Assembly (NCBI GenBank): GCA_910591455.2 | Contig: OU342821.1 | Span: 13,827,787-13,891,786, forward strand | From: Pholis gunnellus | Lineage: Eukaryota > Chordata > Actinopteri > Perciformes > Pholidae | Direction: 5' to 3' | DNA: 64,000 nucleotides | Shown here: piece by piece, positions 1 to 14,324 of the stretch | How the letters are laid out: the number at the start of each line of letters is the position of its first letter | Position numbering within the stretch: position 1 is the first letter of the stretch | The notes under the pieces: model-generated | Seen by the model: only the letters and a program-made list of their open reading frames with translations | Databases searched by the model: none | What the model was told of the DNA's origin: nothing | Made by a program: the position numbers and the translations under genes

Positions 1-13
1 TAAAATGAGATAA

Positions 14-15
<2 letters not shown>

Positions 16-88
<73 letters not shown>
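16..88. repeat. (GT)n microsatellite
   Basis: About 36 uninterrupted GT units in astn2 intron 2. Arrays of this length are usually polymorphic and may assemble poorly. Confidence 0.98.
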
Positions 89-89
<1 letters not shown>

Positions 90-1271
90 AAAATCACAAG
101 GAAAACCACATCCATGTTGAAAAAATGGGTCTGCATTAGATAATGGCTAGCATTTGTGTGTTTGTTCCCCCTATTGTAATAGAGCCTGGGTATATTTCTC
201 AGTATAATTACATCCCATGATGCTCACTGTTTGCATGGTAACCGAATATAATTGCTGATGACCATGCACCACTGCTTGCTCATTACTGTGGCAAATTAGT
301 ACTGCTGGAAAAAAAGGAGACTGCAATGCCCCCCCACAGCCTAACAGCACCCCACCCACCAACACTACATTATGGCTCTTCCATTTGCTTTCATAAGAGA
401 TAAATGATCACCGAGGCAGTGTAAGCCAACTGTAAGCACACTTGCCCGCCTCGGTGACATTTCAGAGAAAGACATGTGATTAGAAAGGTAATGCCAATAT
501 TTGCAGTGGTGTCACAAGGGGCCAATACAGCCTTGCTACAGCTGTTGATAACAAGGCAAAAAGAGGGCATGGACAATGAGGCCCTTGGGGTGACTTTGAT
601 TGAGAAAAAAGGGAAGGGCTGAGGACTGAAAGGGGCACGGAAATGGATTTTTGCTTTTGTGAAGATACAGGCGTCAGAGTGTGGACAATGGTGCATACTT
701 ATAAAGAGCAGCATGGTGGAAAATAACGGTGGACACACATACGCACTCATTTTGTTTTCCTATTTAGCTTGTAGGGGCATATTTAAAAATAGCTTACAAG
801 GAATACTCAGACTGTTCTTTTAGCTGAAAATGAATGACTTTGCTTTCTGTTAGAGAATAGAATTAGAGAGTGTTAGTGTGCGCTTGTGCGAACCACTATC
901 AGAGGCAGCTGGGGCCTCAGTCCTTGTTATATTCCCTGTCGTTTAGCTTGAAGTGAGGCCTTTATTTGTATCTGCAGCTGTCGGCCAAGTGTTACCACAA
1001 CAGCTTGTGAGAGTAGACCTGTCAGCGAGCGCCAGCAGCTGAAGGGGAGCATAGTCTTTGTCCATTCGTGCCAGATGCAATCAAAAACTGTCCCCTCCTG
1101 CTCTCCCGCTAAACCCCCCTATCCTTGGTCATTCGCATGCTCCTCACTCCGCTAGCAGCTCCACCCCACATATTTCATGTTATTCAGTAGAGTGTTCCGA
1201 CACTTGCTTTCACCTAGGCCCGGGGTTAAAACACAGACGTCTGAAGGTAACATTTCAGTTTATCTGGAGGG

Positions 1272-1286
1272 AGGGGGGGGGGGGGG
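1272..1286. repeat. G homopolymer
   Basis: A run of about 14 G. Similar runs occur at 15439-15452 (G) and 62055-62070 (C). Their lengths are prone to sequencing error. Confidence 0.9.
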
Positions 1287-3100
1287 TCAAAATAAATGCT
1301 AATAACTCTTCCGAGCCCAATTCAAACAGCACAGATGTTTCCAATTGGTACTTGAGTCATCGATAGCTGCTAGAAAAACACATGCTATCGTTAGTCCTGA
1401 GGGGAGGGATCTTAAGCAGCACATTAATGGGAAATGTCCCCAATACTTTAGTCATCGTGCTTCAAGGGGCCATTAAAAGAACAGTCAGAATTGGGATGAA
1501 TCAATAGTGAGACAAAGAAGCAGATGAAGAGATGCGGGGGACAGAAAGCCATTGGTCTGCCAGCTTACGGCAGTTGGTATGGCAGAGCTTAGTGGTGCTA
1601 TCTTTAGGGTTCATAGAGGTTAATGAGATATGCAGTGAAGATGGTCTAATTCCCAGCAGTAAATATCTGTGAAGTGATCAACATACAAAGAAGTATCTCA
1701 ACTGAACATACTGATTTGCTAGCAATCGAAACTTCATGTCTGAGTGAATAACACTTGCATAGTCACAACTCCGTATTGCACAAAGAGAGAGCCATGGAAT
1801 GGCTCTGTGAAAAGCCCGGACAAATAGGATGAAAAATAAGAAATATGGGAATACATTTTTTTTTAAAAAGATATGATGCTGAATATATTGATGCAGAGTG
1901 CAAGATAGTCGGTACTTGTTCCCACTCTACCACGATACAAAGTGAACAGACATACTGTATTTATGTGCTTTATTTATGATTAACAGTCCTGAATGGTTTG
2001 AATTGACTGTCACAATATAGAAACGCGTTCATTGTATTGCTCTTTAAATGTTGATATATGCAGTAAGGTCAAATTCAGGTCTGGCTCAGGCTTATTGTAA
2101 TTGTTTTCAAATGTGAGATGGTGTTTTCTCTTAGTTACATGAATGGAGTTTGCCGTTTGCAGATGTTTTTAAAGTTCCCAGGGGTTGCATAGATATTTCT
2201 ACAGAGACCGTATTACTAAATGTTCCGTTTAATGGTCTTCAAATCTACAGTTTTACAGAGAAAATGGTTTCATTTGAATTTTCCCTGAACAATACAATAA
2301 TTGAGCAGGCTTTAATTGCAATCCACCCACCCACACTCAGAGTGTTACAAATAAAAATAATAATAATAATGTTAGTCATTACATGTACAGTACGCCGTGT
2401 TTGAAGTGGATATGTTAAATTCATAGGCTACATAGTTCAATTATTTAATAAAACTATATCCTTTCCACAGTTATGCAACCAATTATGCTCTACCCACGCA
2501 TGCATGCATGCATACAGACAAGCAGTCAAAAGTGCATGCATGAACACAGATACTCAATAATCTCCCTCCTGGACCACACTTTTCTTTTGTTCCCCGAACT
2601 CCTGGTCTCCATCGGTAACTGTTACCCAGGCAACAGAACCGACAGAGAGACGGTGGATGAATGGACAGAAGAAGAAGAAAAAAAAAGGGAAAAACAAAAC
2701 AAAAATGGGAGGATGCAGCCTCTTCTACTTGAGTTTTGTCTCTATTAATAGCATTCTCCCTTTTTCACTTGCACAGCCACTGGAAGTCTGAAGAGAACTA
2801 ATTTGCTTTGGTCATGACTCTTGGCCAGCCGAACAAGTGCTCTATTACAATGGTTTGTCTTTTGAAGCATGCACGTGCCGTGTATGTGAAAAAGGGACGG
2901 CCCTATTTTGTATGTGGTGCACATCAGTATGTCTGTACACATTCATGTCTGTGAAAGAGAACTGTTTAAAGGTGCTAAATTGGAAATTCACAGCATATCT
3001 ATTGCCTCCACACAGCTCTCAAAATGGTGACGGCTAAGCCCTTACCTATAATAATAGCAGTTTAGGATCTTGACTTCTGAACACACACTGTATACAAGAA

Positions 3101-3606
3101 GTGGAGGTAGTCATCCTGACGTCACCCCTTGGTTTGTGGACTGCCGTTTTGAAGCCTCAAGTTTGTCGATTTTGTCCGTCGCCATCTTGGCTTTTTGCAA
3201 CCAGTGAACGGAAGTTACCATATTAAAGCGGAGGAGTGACGTAGAGACACCGTATATGACTCTTGTAGCAGCAGCGACTTGTCAATCGAAGTAAGCCCGC
3301 CCTAAAGCATACTCGACTTTATGGTCTATTTTACTCAAAATGGGACCACAATTTACTAAATGAACATCACCCTGCATTATAGAAAATAGCGATATAGACC
3401 ATAAACTCATGTCTACTGAGGTAATAATTCTAGTAAAAAGTAGGGTCATTTTCTTATAGACTTCTATACAATCTGACCAGATGAGTCGCCCCCTGATGGC
3501 CAGTAGAGAGAATGCAACTTTTAACACTACACTTCTACACTTCTACATTGGCGTCACTCGTCAAAACCGGAGGTTGCCGCCTGGGTTCAACCCGTCCCAC
3601 CTATAG
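3101..3606. mobile_element. Teleost-type interspersed non-autonomous repeat
   Basis: From memory, the sequence matches a repeat seen widely in percomorph genomes. Landmarks are TGACGTCACCCCTTGGTTTG near the left end, GCCATCTTGGCTTTTTGCAA in the left third, GAGTCGCCCCCTGATGGCC near the right, and CCGGAGGTTGCCGCCTGG at the right. It has no coding capacity. The hexamer caagaa flanks both ends (3095-3100 and 3608-3613), which is too short to prove a target duplication. Its superfamily was not determined. Confidence 0.65.
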
Positions 3607-6600
3607 GCAAGAAATGTAACAGCCGCAGCGATTTTAAACTGCTTATGCTACTGCCGTGGTATAAAGTAGCTGCTACAAATCAAAACAGTTACTGGAACAT
3701 CCATAGCCTGCATGGGGTGTTACAAGTACAGCAGCTCTCTTGGGCAATGAGAAGCGACTTCGACATACATGCGTACATCTACGTGCCATGCCTACATCAT
3801 TTCCTTTCCCTTAGATGGTGCATGTTGGCAGCTGGTCAGACAATGTCCGAACAGCTCCCCGTGCGGAGGAGAATATACAGCCTCCCAAAGTATCCCCAAA
3901 TAACCACTTTTAAGAACGTAAACTATTTTGACAAAGAAGTATGTGTAAGTGAACAAATTCTATGGAGTCCAAATGAATTACTGTTGTATGACATGTTTCG
4001 TTAAAAAGGCAAAGACGATGGATCAGGAAGCAATCCTTTCTGTGCTACACTCATGTCACAACCAAAGCCTGGACCCAAGCCACCATGACAGTGGTACAGT
4101 CCTTGAAGCAGCAACACAGCACCTGACCATGTGTTTAGTACCCTGCAAAAATCTGGGAACAGAACGGCTATGAATGAGAACATGCGGGAACTATGCCAGG
4201 AAGCTTCCGTGAAGAGCTGCTTGTACCATTCTCTCCCCTCTAAGTGAGAGCCAGAGCCAGGGCAGAAGACATAAAGAACCCCTTGACCTACTGCATTCAC
4301 ATATGGCAGCACTCGCTGTAGAAAATTATAGTGAATATAGAGGTCGGTAACAAGGCTCCTGTCTTCCTTGTGGCCTAATTAAAGGAAATTACACTTCTTA
4401 TACTTGCCTCAAGTGTACTGAAGAGTTAAAATCCATGCTCTGAGCGAGGGGAAAATACAGGCAGAGACAACTGTAACAAACATGCACAGGTACATGTGAT
4501 TCATATATGATGGTAACTCCTAAACCTTTCTAAAAGCTGCATACTACAGATCATCAATTAAAAGAGTCCCCTTCGCTTTTACTTAAAAAAAAAAAATTAA
4601 ACAAAAATAAAACAATTAACAACAATTATATAATTAGAATTTCCAAAGGAATTTAAAGGATGAACACTGGCTCTTCAAGTACCTGACGACTGAGCTGTAC
4701 AGCAGACATGAAGATGTGAGGGCACAATTATGAAACACCGTTATACTTGCTTCCTAATTACGTCCACAGTATCATCCCCCAACAGTACGCTATGACACTA
4801 ATGGCTCTGGTTAAGAACAATTAGTAATGCAGTGAAGCAGGGCATTCATTGATTTAATGGACAAGTGGAACAGAGGTAGACTAAATTGTTTGTGTGATGC
4901 GAAAGTAGTCAACATACCCTTTCATCTTTCAGGCAAGAGTATCAGTAGGAGAGGCTAAATACAGTACAGTACCATACAGCAGTATGCAGATGTCTTCTCA
5001 GACATTAACATTGTTTCTGCCACCATGTACTTCCACATATTGTTAACGGGGGGTACTGAAGGCAGTGTCAAATTAACCAGGCTGAGCTATACAGGACCCA
5101 AAGAAGAAACCTGGAAATAGTAAATACGTCATATGTGTTCTCTTGACAGTTTTTATGTGTTGTAGCTGTAAGGGAAGTTGTAATGTTACCCCAATGCTAG
5201 CGTTTTCAGGGACATGCAAGGTAAAAGAGTTTCAGGTGTGAGGACAAATTGTCTTTCAAACAAACCCCAATGACTTCCAGCCCGAACCAGAAGGAACTAC
5301 ACCCGGAACAGGGACATCAAAGCCCACTCCTGCAACTAGGCACATTTAGAGTCCCAGTGGATGAGCGGGTCACCCCAATGTGACTGCATGTTGTAAAAAG
5401 GGAGAACGCTAACTGCTGTTTTCTATGTGAGCATGTGAGCAGGTTAGTAATTTTCCAGTAAGCCACCAGACAAGGATTCCTCTTCTAAATGTATAGTGGT
5501 ACTAGAAAAGATAAATGGCCACATTAGTGACGCCTGGAGGAGTATAACTGGGAGGAATATCCTCTCTGTTGGTGCGTTGTTATCGAACATATGTGATGGT
5601 TGTGGATTGTCTATAATGGACACCATGCGATGGGGTCAGAGCAGTGGCATCGGCAGAAATTACAGAAAAAAATAAAACTAGTCTAAAACATGGACCTGGA
5701 CCTGGAGAGCATTGGCACTATATTACAGACTAAGCGTGAAGGCAGTCACCATCTAAACTGTTCATCTCTACAAAGTCTCCTGTCATGATGCAATGCATTA
5801 TGTGTTCTCCAATATAGCATGTATGCAGTTTAGGGTTTAGGCTTATATTGAACACATCTGCTAGCTCAGGTACATGGGGAAATAAATTCAGGTTGTTCAA
5901 AAAAATGGTGATCGGTGATGACCAGAGACATGTATTCATTCTGTTTGATGTATCCTCAATTGTTGTGGAACCCTTTACAAAGGTTGTCTTTCTTTCTATC
6001 AGTTGCAGCAGAGAAGGTTTGTGTGGAATGAGTTCATATACAGTGGGTTGACTTTCAGAAGACCTCAGTTGTCAGAAAAGGGTATAAGAACACTGGGGAA
6101 CCCCCTCAAAACTAATAAATGAGCCCTCTGGACGGAAGGCAAGAGATTCATCAGTGGATTGAGCTCAGGGCCGCTCCCCTTGGCAGCATCCACTGGGGTA
6201 GGAGCAGAGCTTGAGGGAAAAGCTGAAGGCCCTGGATATTGTTTAGTCGTTGCAGATTAACAGCCTCTTCAATGTGGTGTGAACTTGGGAACAGTGCGGC
6301 GCATTTTCTCTTGGCAGGCCACAGCTGCAAAAATAGCCAAAGACGGCAATGTCTTCAAGGCTACGATGCCATGTTGGTTAAAAGCCCAATAACTTAAATG
6401 AACACATTATTTGCAAGTCTTTCACTGACTGGGCAGAGTAGGACTTGGGCATTGTCTGAAGTGATGGGGCGAGGCACAAAGCCACATTGTTTCATTAGCT
6501 AAGTAAAGTAAAGTGGAAGTGAAGTGTGTTAGTCCACCGTTTGTTTTTGTCTTCCAGTCCCTGTTCAAGGACAGAAGTCCCTTATTTTCATGAAAGCTGA

Positions 6601-7224
6601 CATTGACATTGTAAGACACCAAGTCTGAGAGACACCACTGTCATATGAGACATGTGGAAACAGAAAGCTGAATTATTGTTTTACTGATGGCAATACATGC
6701 ACCAGGGTCTGAAACAGAACGCGGTTTTATTTTCATGTGACAACACATCAAATGATACAAAGTGTCATAGGACATGCTGCTGCAGCGCTGCGGCCATGTG
6801 TTTTAGACTTGAGGCACATCATCACTTTAAGTCTGGGTCAGTTGGTAAACCACATGTTTCTTGCAGCAGGACGATTAGACTCAGCACTGACATGGCCTTA
6901 GCGATACCACAAATACTACAATAAGCATTACTCAAATAACCAGCATGGGAAAGAAAATAGAATACAATTTGCAATCCTCCAATCCTGGCGCCACGAATCA
7001 CTTCTTACAGTGTGCTTTCAACATTAAAAGCCTGAACTAAAAAAGGATTCATCAATATTTACGGACTTGAATTTGCTTGTACTCTGTGTGATCAAATTGA
7101 GAACTGTCTCAGACCATGTGTACGCACAATAATGTCAAGTATAGGGACTATTTTCTTTCAACCACAGTTCCTACACAAAACTGCTCACAACGAGGTCTGT
7201 GGATTATCTTGAGTAACCAGGTCA

Positions 7225-7340
7225 GGGTTTCTGGAAAGAGACATTGCTGTTCAAATCACAAGCCAAGTTCCATTTAGTCCCATTGTATTGGAGAGAAGGC
7301 AGACATCTCTATGGCCGATATCTCCAATCTAGACTGATGA
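7225..7340. repeat. Probable fragment of a teleost interspersed repeat
   Basis: The segments around TTTAGTCCCATTGTATTGG and GAAGGCAGACATCTCTATGG resemble a repeat often seen in fish genomic sequence, as judged from memory. It has no coding capacity and its ends are not defined. Confidence 0.45.
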
Positions 7341-10300
7341 ATAAAAAGGAAGGCGACGTAAGGAAAGAGGAGAAATATGTATTTGTGTTAAGCCAGAGAC
7401 TTGGCACACCACTTTAGCCTTTTTATATAATGCGCAGGTAGAATTGACGTGATACATACTGATCTGTAAGGACATAAAAGCAGCTTTATGAATAAAGCAG
7501 AAGAACAAGCAAATAACTTGACCTAAATAACATATTTTTATATTATTCTTAACTCTAGAAGCTTCATGTCAATCTCCTAACCTGCAAGCTACTAGAAATT
7601 TTAATTAGCACTGATCTTGTGTTCATGGTACATTAACAGACGTGTAAAATCATAAAAACCAAAAGGTGGAAAAATAATTAAAGCTGGGAGGAATTTAAAA
7701 GGTAACTGGCTTGGACTTTAATGTAATCATTTCAAATGCTCTCACCCGCAGAAGCATTATGGGTGCCTGTTCCGGGGCGTGGTGACAATGAATTCATTTA
7801 TGTAGCCTCTGATTCCACAGGAGCCACAGTTGACTCAAATGCTCAATGACCCAGCACACCGATGGTCATATATCACCAGTGACTGCCTAATTATAAAGGA
7901 AGTCATTTCAACCGTGTAGGGTGCACCATGATCTTCATGCATATCTATCAGGACAGAGATAAGGATAGTAGACCTCCCTTTACATTGTGAGAGTGCAGAA
8001 ATATTAAAATGACCACAGTTATATGCTCAATTTTAAGAAATGATTGTGAAAAATAAAATGTTTTCTATTCATTTAGTTTTGGCTTACTGGCGTATTTAAC
8101 ATAATGTCCAGATAGTCAATGAAACATGCCTACTTTCCACTTTGTGTTGTATATGGACAACCAGATCCAAGGGAATAGATGATTATGGTCTGTAACTTGG
8201 CATATGAAAGGCTCTGAACTGCCAGCCTTTATTGCATCTCATTTTGGTAAAATACTACCCGTCCTCCCAGTGAACTCAAACCTGTCCACTCCTTTGAAAA
8301 ATCATCCACAGTGCGACACAAAATATGACCGACTGCCTTTTCTCCTCTGAACTCCATATTCAAATTCCCACTGCATTCTATTATTCCCAGTATTGATGAA
8401 AAAGAAATGTAATTATATCTCACCTATAATTTTTTTTTTTTTTACAACAAAACTTCTTATGTATTGCATCATGCATTGTGCACCATGGATTTTTTTTTCC
8501 TGGCGTAGAGGCTGAATTGAGCGGATAGAATTGCTTTTTCTCTGTGATCTGTCATAGCTGTGGGGTGGGGGCTTTGTTTAAGAGCTGCTTCAGCACATCT
8601 CAGGGGTCTGATCAAACCTACTGGTGTGACTCTTTTCTGGAGGCAAACTGTCTGGTGTTAGATGTTAATAATTCCATCAATCACATTATTTACTTTTTTT
8701 TCTACAAGGCTGTGGAAGTTCTTTTTGAAATGGTTTAAATTATATCAATCATCTTTGCCCTGATAGTGTGAACATACAGTATATTACTCTATGTGTGTGT
8801 GTGTAGGTTCCATGTGTCCTTCCTCAAATGTCCCCATTTTTGCAAATGTAGGATGACAAAAAACTAGCAGCACAACTACCAGATTTGTCAAACCACCGAG
8901 TCTGTGGCTGCAGTAAGACGGCGACAGTGATCTCCAACGAAGCACTTCATTTCTAGCGAATTCTACCCGTCCAATGCTTTTCAATCACAGTCCGGCTCCA
9001 GCTGGAAAATCCCTCAAAAAGATACAAATCAAAAAGAGCCAAGCAAAGACTAAAGTGCAGTTTGACAAAAAGCCAGCTGCACAAATAAAATCCTTGCAAA
9101 AGTTGCTCAAGTGCGTGTGATCATTTTGATGACACAGTGCAAATCAAATGATGTCAGATAAAAGGCCACCAAGCATGGCCGGGGAGCAGAACATATTGTA
9201 ATGCCAAAATACAGCAGAAAAGATGAATTGGAGTGCAAAAAGTGTAACTTTTCAACTAACCTCACAATCAAACAATTAAACTGCCTATGTGAACTAAAAC
9301 GACAACCCACCACTTATTGGATTCTTTTATTTTTTTTTATTTTGAATGCAGTATATTAAGGGAGGTAAATGAATTACAGAGATAAGAGTAAACGTGTCAG
9401 GCAAGTGTCTTGAAAAAAAGATCATCAAAATATAAAGCTTTGAGATGTTTCGTGATCTCGAGTGAACAATGGTTTGCAGCGTATACAGTCTAATCACAGG
9501 CATTTACATTATATTGAAATAGATTGTCACTGTACTATAGCTCAACAGAAAGCTCAGCACATTGCACTCCAGCTGTGATGCTTTGGATTATTGTGATCCA
9601 TATTGAGCAGAAATTGTTACATATTACACATCAGCATCTTCAGAACGTAAACAAAAAAAGACACCAAAGTGTACAATCATTTCCAGTTGAACAGTTTCAA
9701 AGTGTTAAGTATCACTATGAGGTTGCAGCCATAAATACATTCAATAGCTATATATTTACAACAGTAGAGAAGATCGTCATACTAACAATGAATTATTTTG
9801 GTCACTGAAAGCGATTTGAAAAATAATAAAAACAATGACCAGTGTTTGAGTAAGAGTTTGAGGAAGGAAAACAAACCCTTATTTAGTAGGCCGTGCATTA
9901 AGCTTATGAAAAGTACAAGGACAATGAAGGGCCACAAGGTGTTTCAGTGAAAGAAATATCTCATTTGGGTTGTAAACATGGTGTCGTAAGCGCCAGAGTC
10001 TGCAAGCATCTCCAAGGCCGATATGTTCTTTACAAATATCAACATAACCGTTCTACGAATGACTTATGTTGAAGCTTTAACAGGAACCCTTTGAATAAAA
10101 ACACGGACAAAGTTAAACACTAAAGGAACTTTACTAAGGCTGCTAAGGAATAGCCTTTACACGCTGTAGAGCACAAAAAAACCCGCTGCCAACAAAAAGA
10201 CAATACTCTCAAAACAAGTGGTTGTGAGTTTGAGTCCCTCGTTGTAAAACAAATCTATCTGACGGATATGTCAGTCAATTGTCATTTTAGCCCGTGTTGA

Positions 10301-11359
10301 AACGGATACCTGCCTCTGTCTGCTGCTGTCATACGGTGGCGAGAGTTGGGTGACTGAGTGAGAAACTGACAGCTCAATGCCAGAAGAATAGAGTGCTCAC
10401 ACCTCAGTCTGGCCCAGAACTGACAGCATCAGATATTGTGATGTTCACTCAAAGAGCCAGGAGACGCCTCGGGGCCATGAGGCCAAACCACCAGACCTTC
10501 TGTCCTGTTGCGACTGCCTCGATGTGCTTCGCCCTCCTCTTTCCCTGAATATTATAATATTCGTCTTTGCCAACCCACAAAAAAAAAGGTGAAGACAACT
10601 CCCTAAAAACGTTTTCGTAAAGAGAGTGCAGCTACATTTTTATGTAAAACCAATATTTGTATTTTAACAATAGATTCCTCGTTTGTATGTTGGTTGCGCG
10701 GTCGCTGGTAGCGACAAACTCACAGGTAATTATCATCCGACTCTGTGGTTCCCCTCAGCACTACGAAGCGCAACAAATGTGATATGTCAAGGTTGTATTT
10801 AAAGTTAGTTTCCGCTGCCACCGAGTGACCAAAAACATCCGCTAAAGCGGGTTTAAAGACATTTGTATCTGCATGAACCCCATGATACCCCATGTTCAAG
10901 ATACGAGAAAGATTAGCGTTTCATGAAAACAAAAGCTTCAAATGTGATACACAGATGAGCACATCTTGATGCCCACACAAGAAAATAAGTGGTTTGGTAT
11001 TTGGTGCGCAGTTAAAAGTTGCTTGTGGAATTTTCTTTTTACTAATGGCGGAGCTATAGAGCAAGGTTGTGCTGAGCTAGTTGCCATGTCGTTACTTGTA
11101 TGGACACAAAGAAACTGGGGTGTTCTTTCATCAAGGATGTGGGCTGAGGATGAGAAGGATAGGAGCATAAAGGAAACAAGTTCAGCTGTGTCCAATTATA
11201 AAGATGTATGACAGAAGGTTGAGCAGAAGACAGTGAGATGCAACCAAGACGGGGAGAAAGAGGTGAGTTATGATGATTCATTATAAAAAAAATACTTGGA
11301 ATAATATCGGAATTAATGAATCTAATAGCAAACGCAACAAATATTCTCGAACAGTTTGT

Positions 11360-11515
11360 TCTGCTCCGCTTCTCAGGAGGTTTGGGCCGATCCCAGAATC
11401 CACTCGGCTACACCCTGGACTGGTGCCCACTGGACAGCGGCTAGCACACACAGACAAATGACCAGACTCACACGCACATATGGTCAATTTAGAAACGCCA
11501 GTCCATCCGAGACTG
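11360..11515. repeat. Degraded teleost interspersed repeat fragment
   Basis: Contains CTACACCCTGGACTGGTGCC followed by a C/A-rich stretch and GGTCAATTTAGAAACGCCAG. This is the order of landmarks in a very common fish repeat (a cue of 'tacaccctggac...ggtcgcc' then 'ggcaatttagagtcacca'). Both strands carry small open frames here that are shadows. The family was not assigned. Confidence 0.6.
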
Positions 11516-12906
11516 CCTACAAAAGAAGCAGTTCCTGGAAATAGAGAGATATTTATATGGTTGCTTTGGTGCACCCATTTGCTTCCAAATGTATTAGCAT
11601 ACATGGAAATGTATTAAATAAAATAAAATACAATGCATTCTTCTGTCTACAGGATTTAAGTAAAAATGAATGCATAAAAGATGAGGATGGAAACCTGATT
11701 TCTTCTGCGGGGCTGATAATGGTCCGGACACTACATTCAAATTAGCTTTTCATGAGCAGGATAATATATTAAAGGGTTCACATCTGAGTACAGGATCGTG
11801 TTAAAGGTCTTATCGTTTAAGTGCTCAAGCAGTTATTAAAATCTCTGAGAAAATTTGAGTTTTATTTAATTGTACTTGTATTTTAGACCAGTTGTAGCTT
11901 TAAATGGCCTTAATACTGAAGGACTAGTGCATGAGTGACTGTTTCAAAGTTCAGCCAAATTTAAAAGCTAAGATATTTGCAAATCAAAATGATGATCAAA
12001 ATAAAAAGGTAAACAAAAAGGTAGAAAAAAACATATATATATTTTCAAAGGAAGGCTTTGTACTGTTAGTAGGAACACCACAGCATTTATAATAAGCCAA
12101 TTCATTGTGTTGATACACTCACACAGAAACTGCCTTATGTCTTTCAGATTAGGTTGTGCGGATCACACTAAAAAGACAAACTTAATGTTGTAGTTTATTC
12201 CCCACCTAATAAAATCTTTTTAACTTCCAATGAATTTAAGGTGGGAGTAACTGACGTTGTCATTAGCTATTAGGGTGATGCTCCGTGGCGATGCTGCGTG
12301 CAACCTGGAAAATATGGCCCGTTTAATAGGCCATGTAGTTATGTGGGTGGGAGATTTTGGGTAATAGTTAAAAATAATGGTATTAAAAAAAGTATTATAG
12401 AAAAATAGTAAAAGTTTATTCTTTTTTTCTTCCCTCATTTGGGACGGACACACCACTGGCCTTCTCCTATACCGCTCACGCCTGGGGCCGGCTCTGGATG
12501 GGGCCGTGAGGGTAGAGAGTGATATACAGAAAGTGGCAGGATGTGAAAAGAGAGTCAACAAAAGAATAAGTACAAAAAAAAAAAACGGACTCCAGGTTGA
12601 TGTTTTGTGAGAAAGGGAAGAGGTGACGTGACAAGGTCAGAGACTGGGCGGAGGAGGAGGAGGACAGGGCTGTAAAAACACAGCCAGAGGTATTTACCAA
12701 CCTAACAAGAAGATATAAAGCACTTTACAAGTATCGACATCCATGAATATAAAAATATATTTTTAGAATGCAAGCAGAGAGAGAGGATGGTCAGTTAAAA
12801 CACACAAGGTGGAGGAGAGTGCAGCGGTGAGTCTTATCAATAATGTCCAGAGGGGAGAGAGTGCTGCAGAGCAAAACATGTATGAGGCGGGTTATCAGCT
12901 ACAATG

Positions 12907-12907
<1 letters not shown>

Positions 12908-12984
<77 letters not shown>
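12908..12984. repeat. (GT)n microsatellite
   Basis: About 38 uninterrupted GT units, roughly 1.15 kb downstream of exon 2 in transcript direction. Confidence 0.98.
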
Positions 12985-12988
<4 letters not shown>

Positions 12989-14136
12989 TAGTAGGGAACT
13001 TCAGCAGTAGATTTGGAGTAATAGTAAATCCCTTTATGCCACAATCATAAAGCTGCAGTATGGCGATGAAAAATCTACTGACACACATACAAGAGTACAG
13101 CAATGCATATTATGACAACACTTCTAACCGTCGTTCTACTCCACCTGCTAACAGTCGGTAAGGCAATACTTAAACACTCCGATGCGCCCCCGAACTCTGA
13201 CAGCATCCCATCAGCAAGAACTAATAAACCGAGAGGTGCAGCGCTGCTTCCGTGCGAGGCCCTAGCTCCGTTTTTTAAGAGACATTTGCGTTTGACTTTT
13301 GAAGATATTAACCTACACACACACACCAGACTGCTTGTCAATAAACCCGCGCTTATCTAAAATGCATTCTAACCTCAAGGTATATCAACAGACTTGACGA
13401 CGACACAAGATTAAATGGAGCGTCAACATATGCAACACTCACAGACAGGTCGCCAGCTTGCAAAAGTGACCCTCTTTAAAAAGATCCTCTATACATATCT
13501 GGAGGTGGAGTGACACTTAAACATCGGAGTAAAAAACCTGCTCACACCAGCATTTTAAAACAGGCTTTTTTTGTTTTTTAATTACTCTTTATTGAATCGA
13601 ATAATGTATAATCCTCGAAACAAAATGCCATGGGGGAGTAAATGCCACTTTAAAACTAAAATAGAAAAGCAGCTTGAGGGGCTATTGTATAAAGTGCTGG
13701 CAATGTTTTTGACCGGCTTGCATGTTAGTTGTTAGCTCGCCAACTACATTCGCCTGTGTGTCTTCCCTGCGTCGCCAAAAAGACATTTGCTGTGCCACTT
13801 TCTCGCGTGAACCTGAAAAAAAAAAATGTATACGACAACCAAATGGGAAGATCTTTCCTTATACAAATAATGTCCACACTATAAAAGTTGCGACAAAACA
13901 TGACACTCCTCCTTTAGGGTCAAACTGCAAGTTATGCCACACCCACAAAAGGATCTTCAGAAAGAAGACCATCCGATAGCACATGACACTGTGGATGAAC
14001 AAATAGAGGGCGGCCACACTTACCCCGCAAAAGATCGTCAACAGTGGTGTGTTTCCGAATGCAATTTTCATCCAATGTGATTCTATGTATATCCACGCCC
14101 CACATCTCACACGAGGCTTAGTCGTTTGTAACTTAC

Positions 14137-14324
14137 CATAACTGAGATGTGCAGCAGATGCATGTGTTCGTGCAGGCCATGAGCAGGCTCCCGGGCTGTG
14201 GGTTGCGTCGTCTGGACTAGAACCTCAGACTCGGTCACGGACACGTGGAAGTACAGTGTACCATTTTCCAACCACTGCTGCTTCCAGTGTACTTGGGAAA
14301 TATCTTCTCCTGTACCCGACATCT
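14137..14324 (-). CDS. astn2: astn2 exon 2, astrotactin-2 ectodomain before the first membrane segment
   Basis: Supplies codons 140-202 after joining exon 1: the split codon G|AG gives Glu140, followed by MSGTGEDIS, the strongly conserved WKQQWLENGTLYFHVS, and MHLLHISVM at the end. The acceptor has a good polypyrimidine tract ending ctctctgcag, and the donor is GTAAGT at 14136-14131. The exon is 188 nt, so with the one base carried from exon 1 it ends in phase 0. Asn160-Gly-Thr is an N-glycosylation sequon in a segment expected to be extracellular or lumenal. In known astrotactins the first transmembrane helix follows directly after HISVM; it would lie in exon 3, which was not recognised here. 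Similarity is closer to ASTN2 (MSGT, NGTLYFHVS) than to ASTN1. No frameshift or stop is present. Confidence 0.95.

Larger units (their letters stand above)
1..14136 (-). other. astn2: astn2 intron 2, 5' part (open at left edge)
   Basis: Begins with the GTAAGT donor of exon 2 at 14136 and runs leftwards. I looked on the minus strand for the expected next exon, which in astrotactins encodes a membrane helix followed by a basic stretch and the motifs IHYIPSVL and RETPILD. I found neither, so the intron is inferred to extend beyond position 1. Contents are two long TG arrays, a teleost-type repeat at 3.1-3.6 kb and weaker repeat fragments at about 7.2 and 11.4 kb. Nothing recognisable is seen in 90-3100, 3620-7180, 7340-11350, 11520-12900 or 12990-14130 beyond short homopolymers. 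Confidence 0.7.

Noticed and set aside
3567..3600. tRNA B-box-like word GGGTTCAACCC
   Set aside because: It lies in the interspersed repeat; no A box or cloverleaf can be drawn around it.
5730..6051. Overlapping small frames on both strands, considered as a decayed gene or transposon
   Set aside because: Neither translation shows a family motif, and stops break any longer frame.
10205..10260. SINE-like phrase GTTGTGAGTTTGAGTCCCTC
   Set aside because: No tRNA-like head or known SINE tail follows; too short to support.
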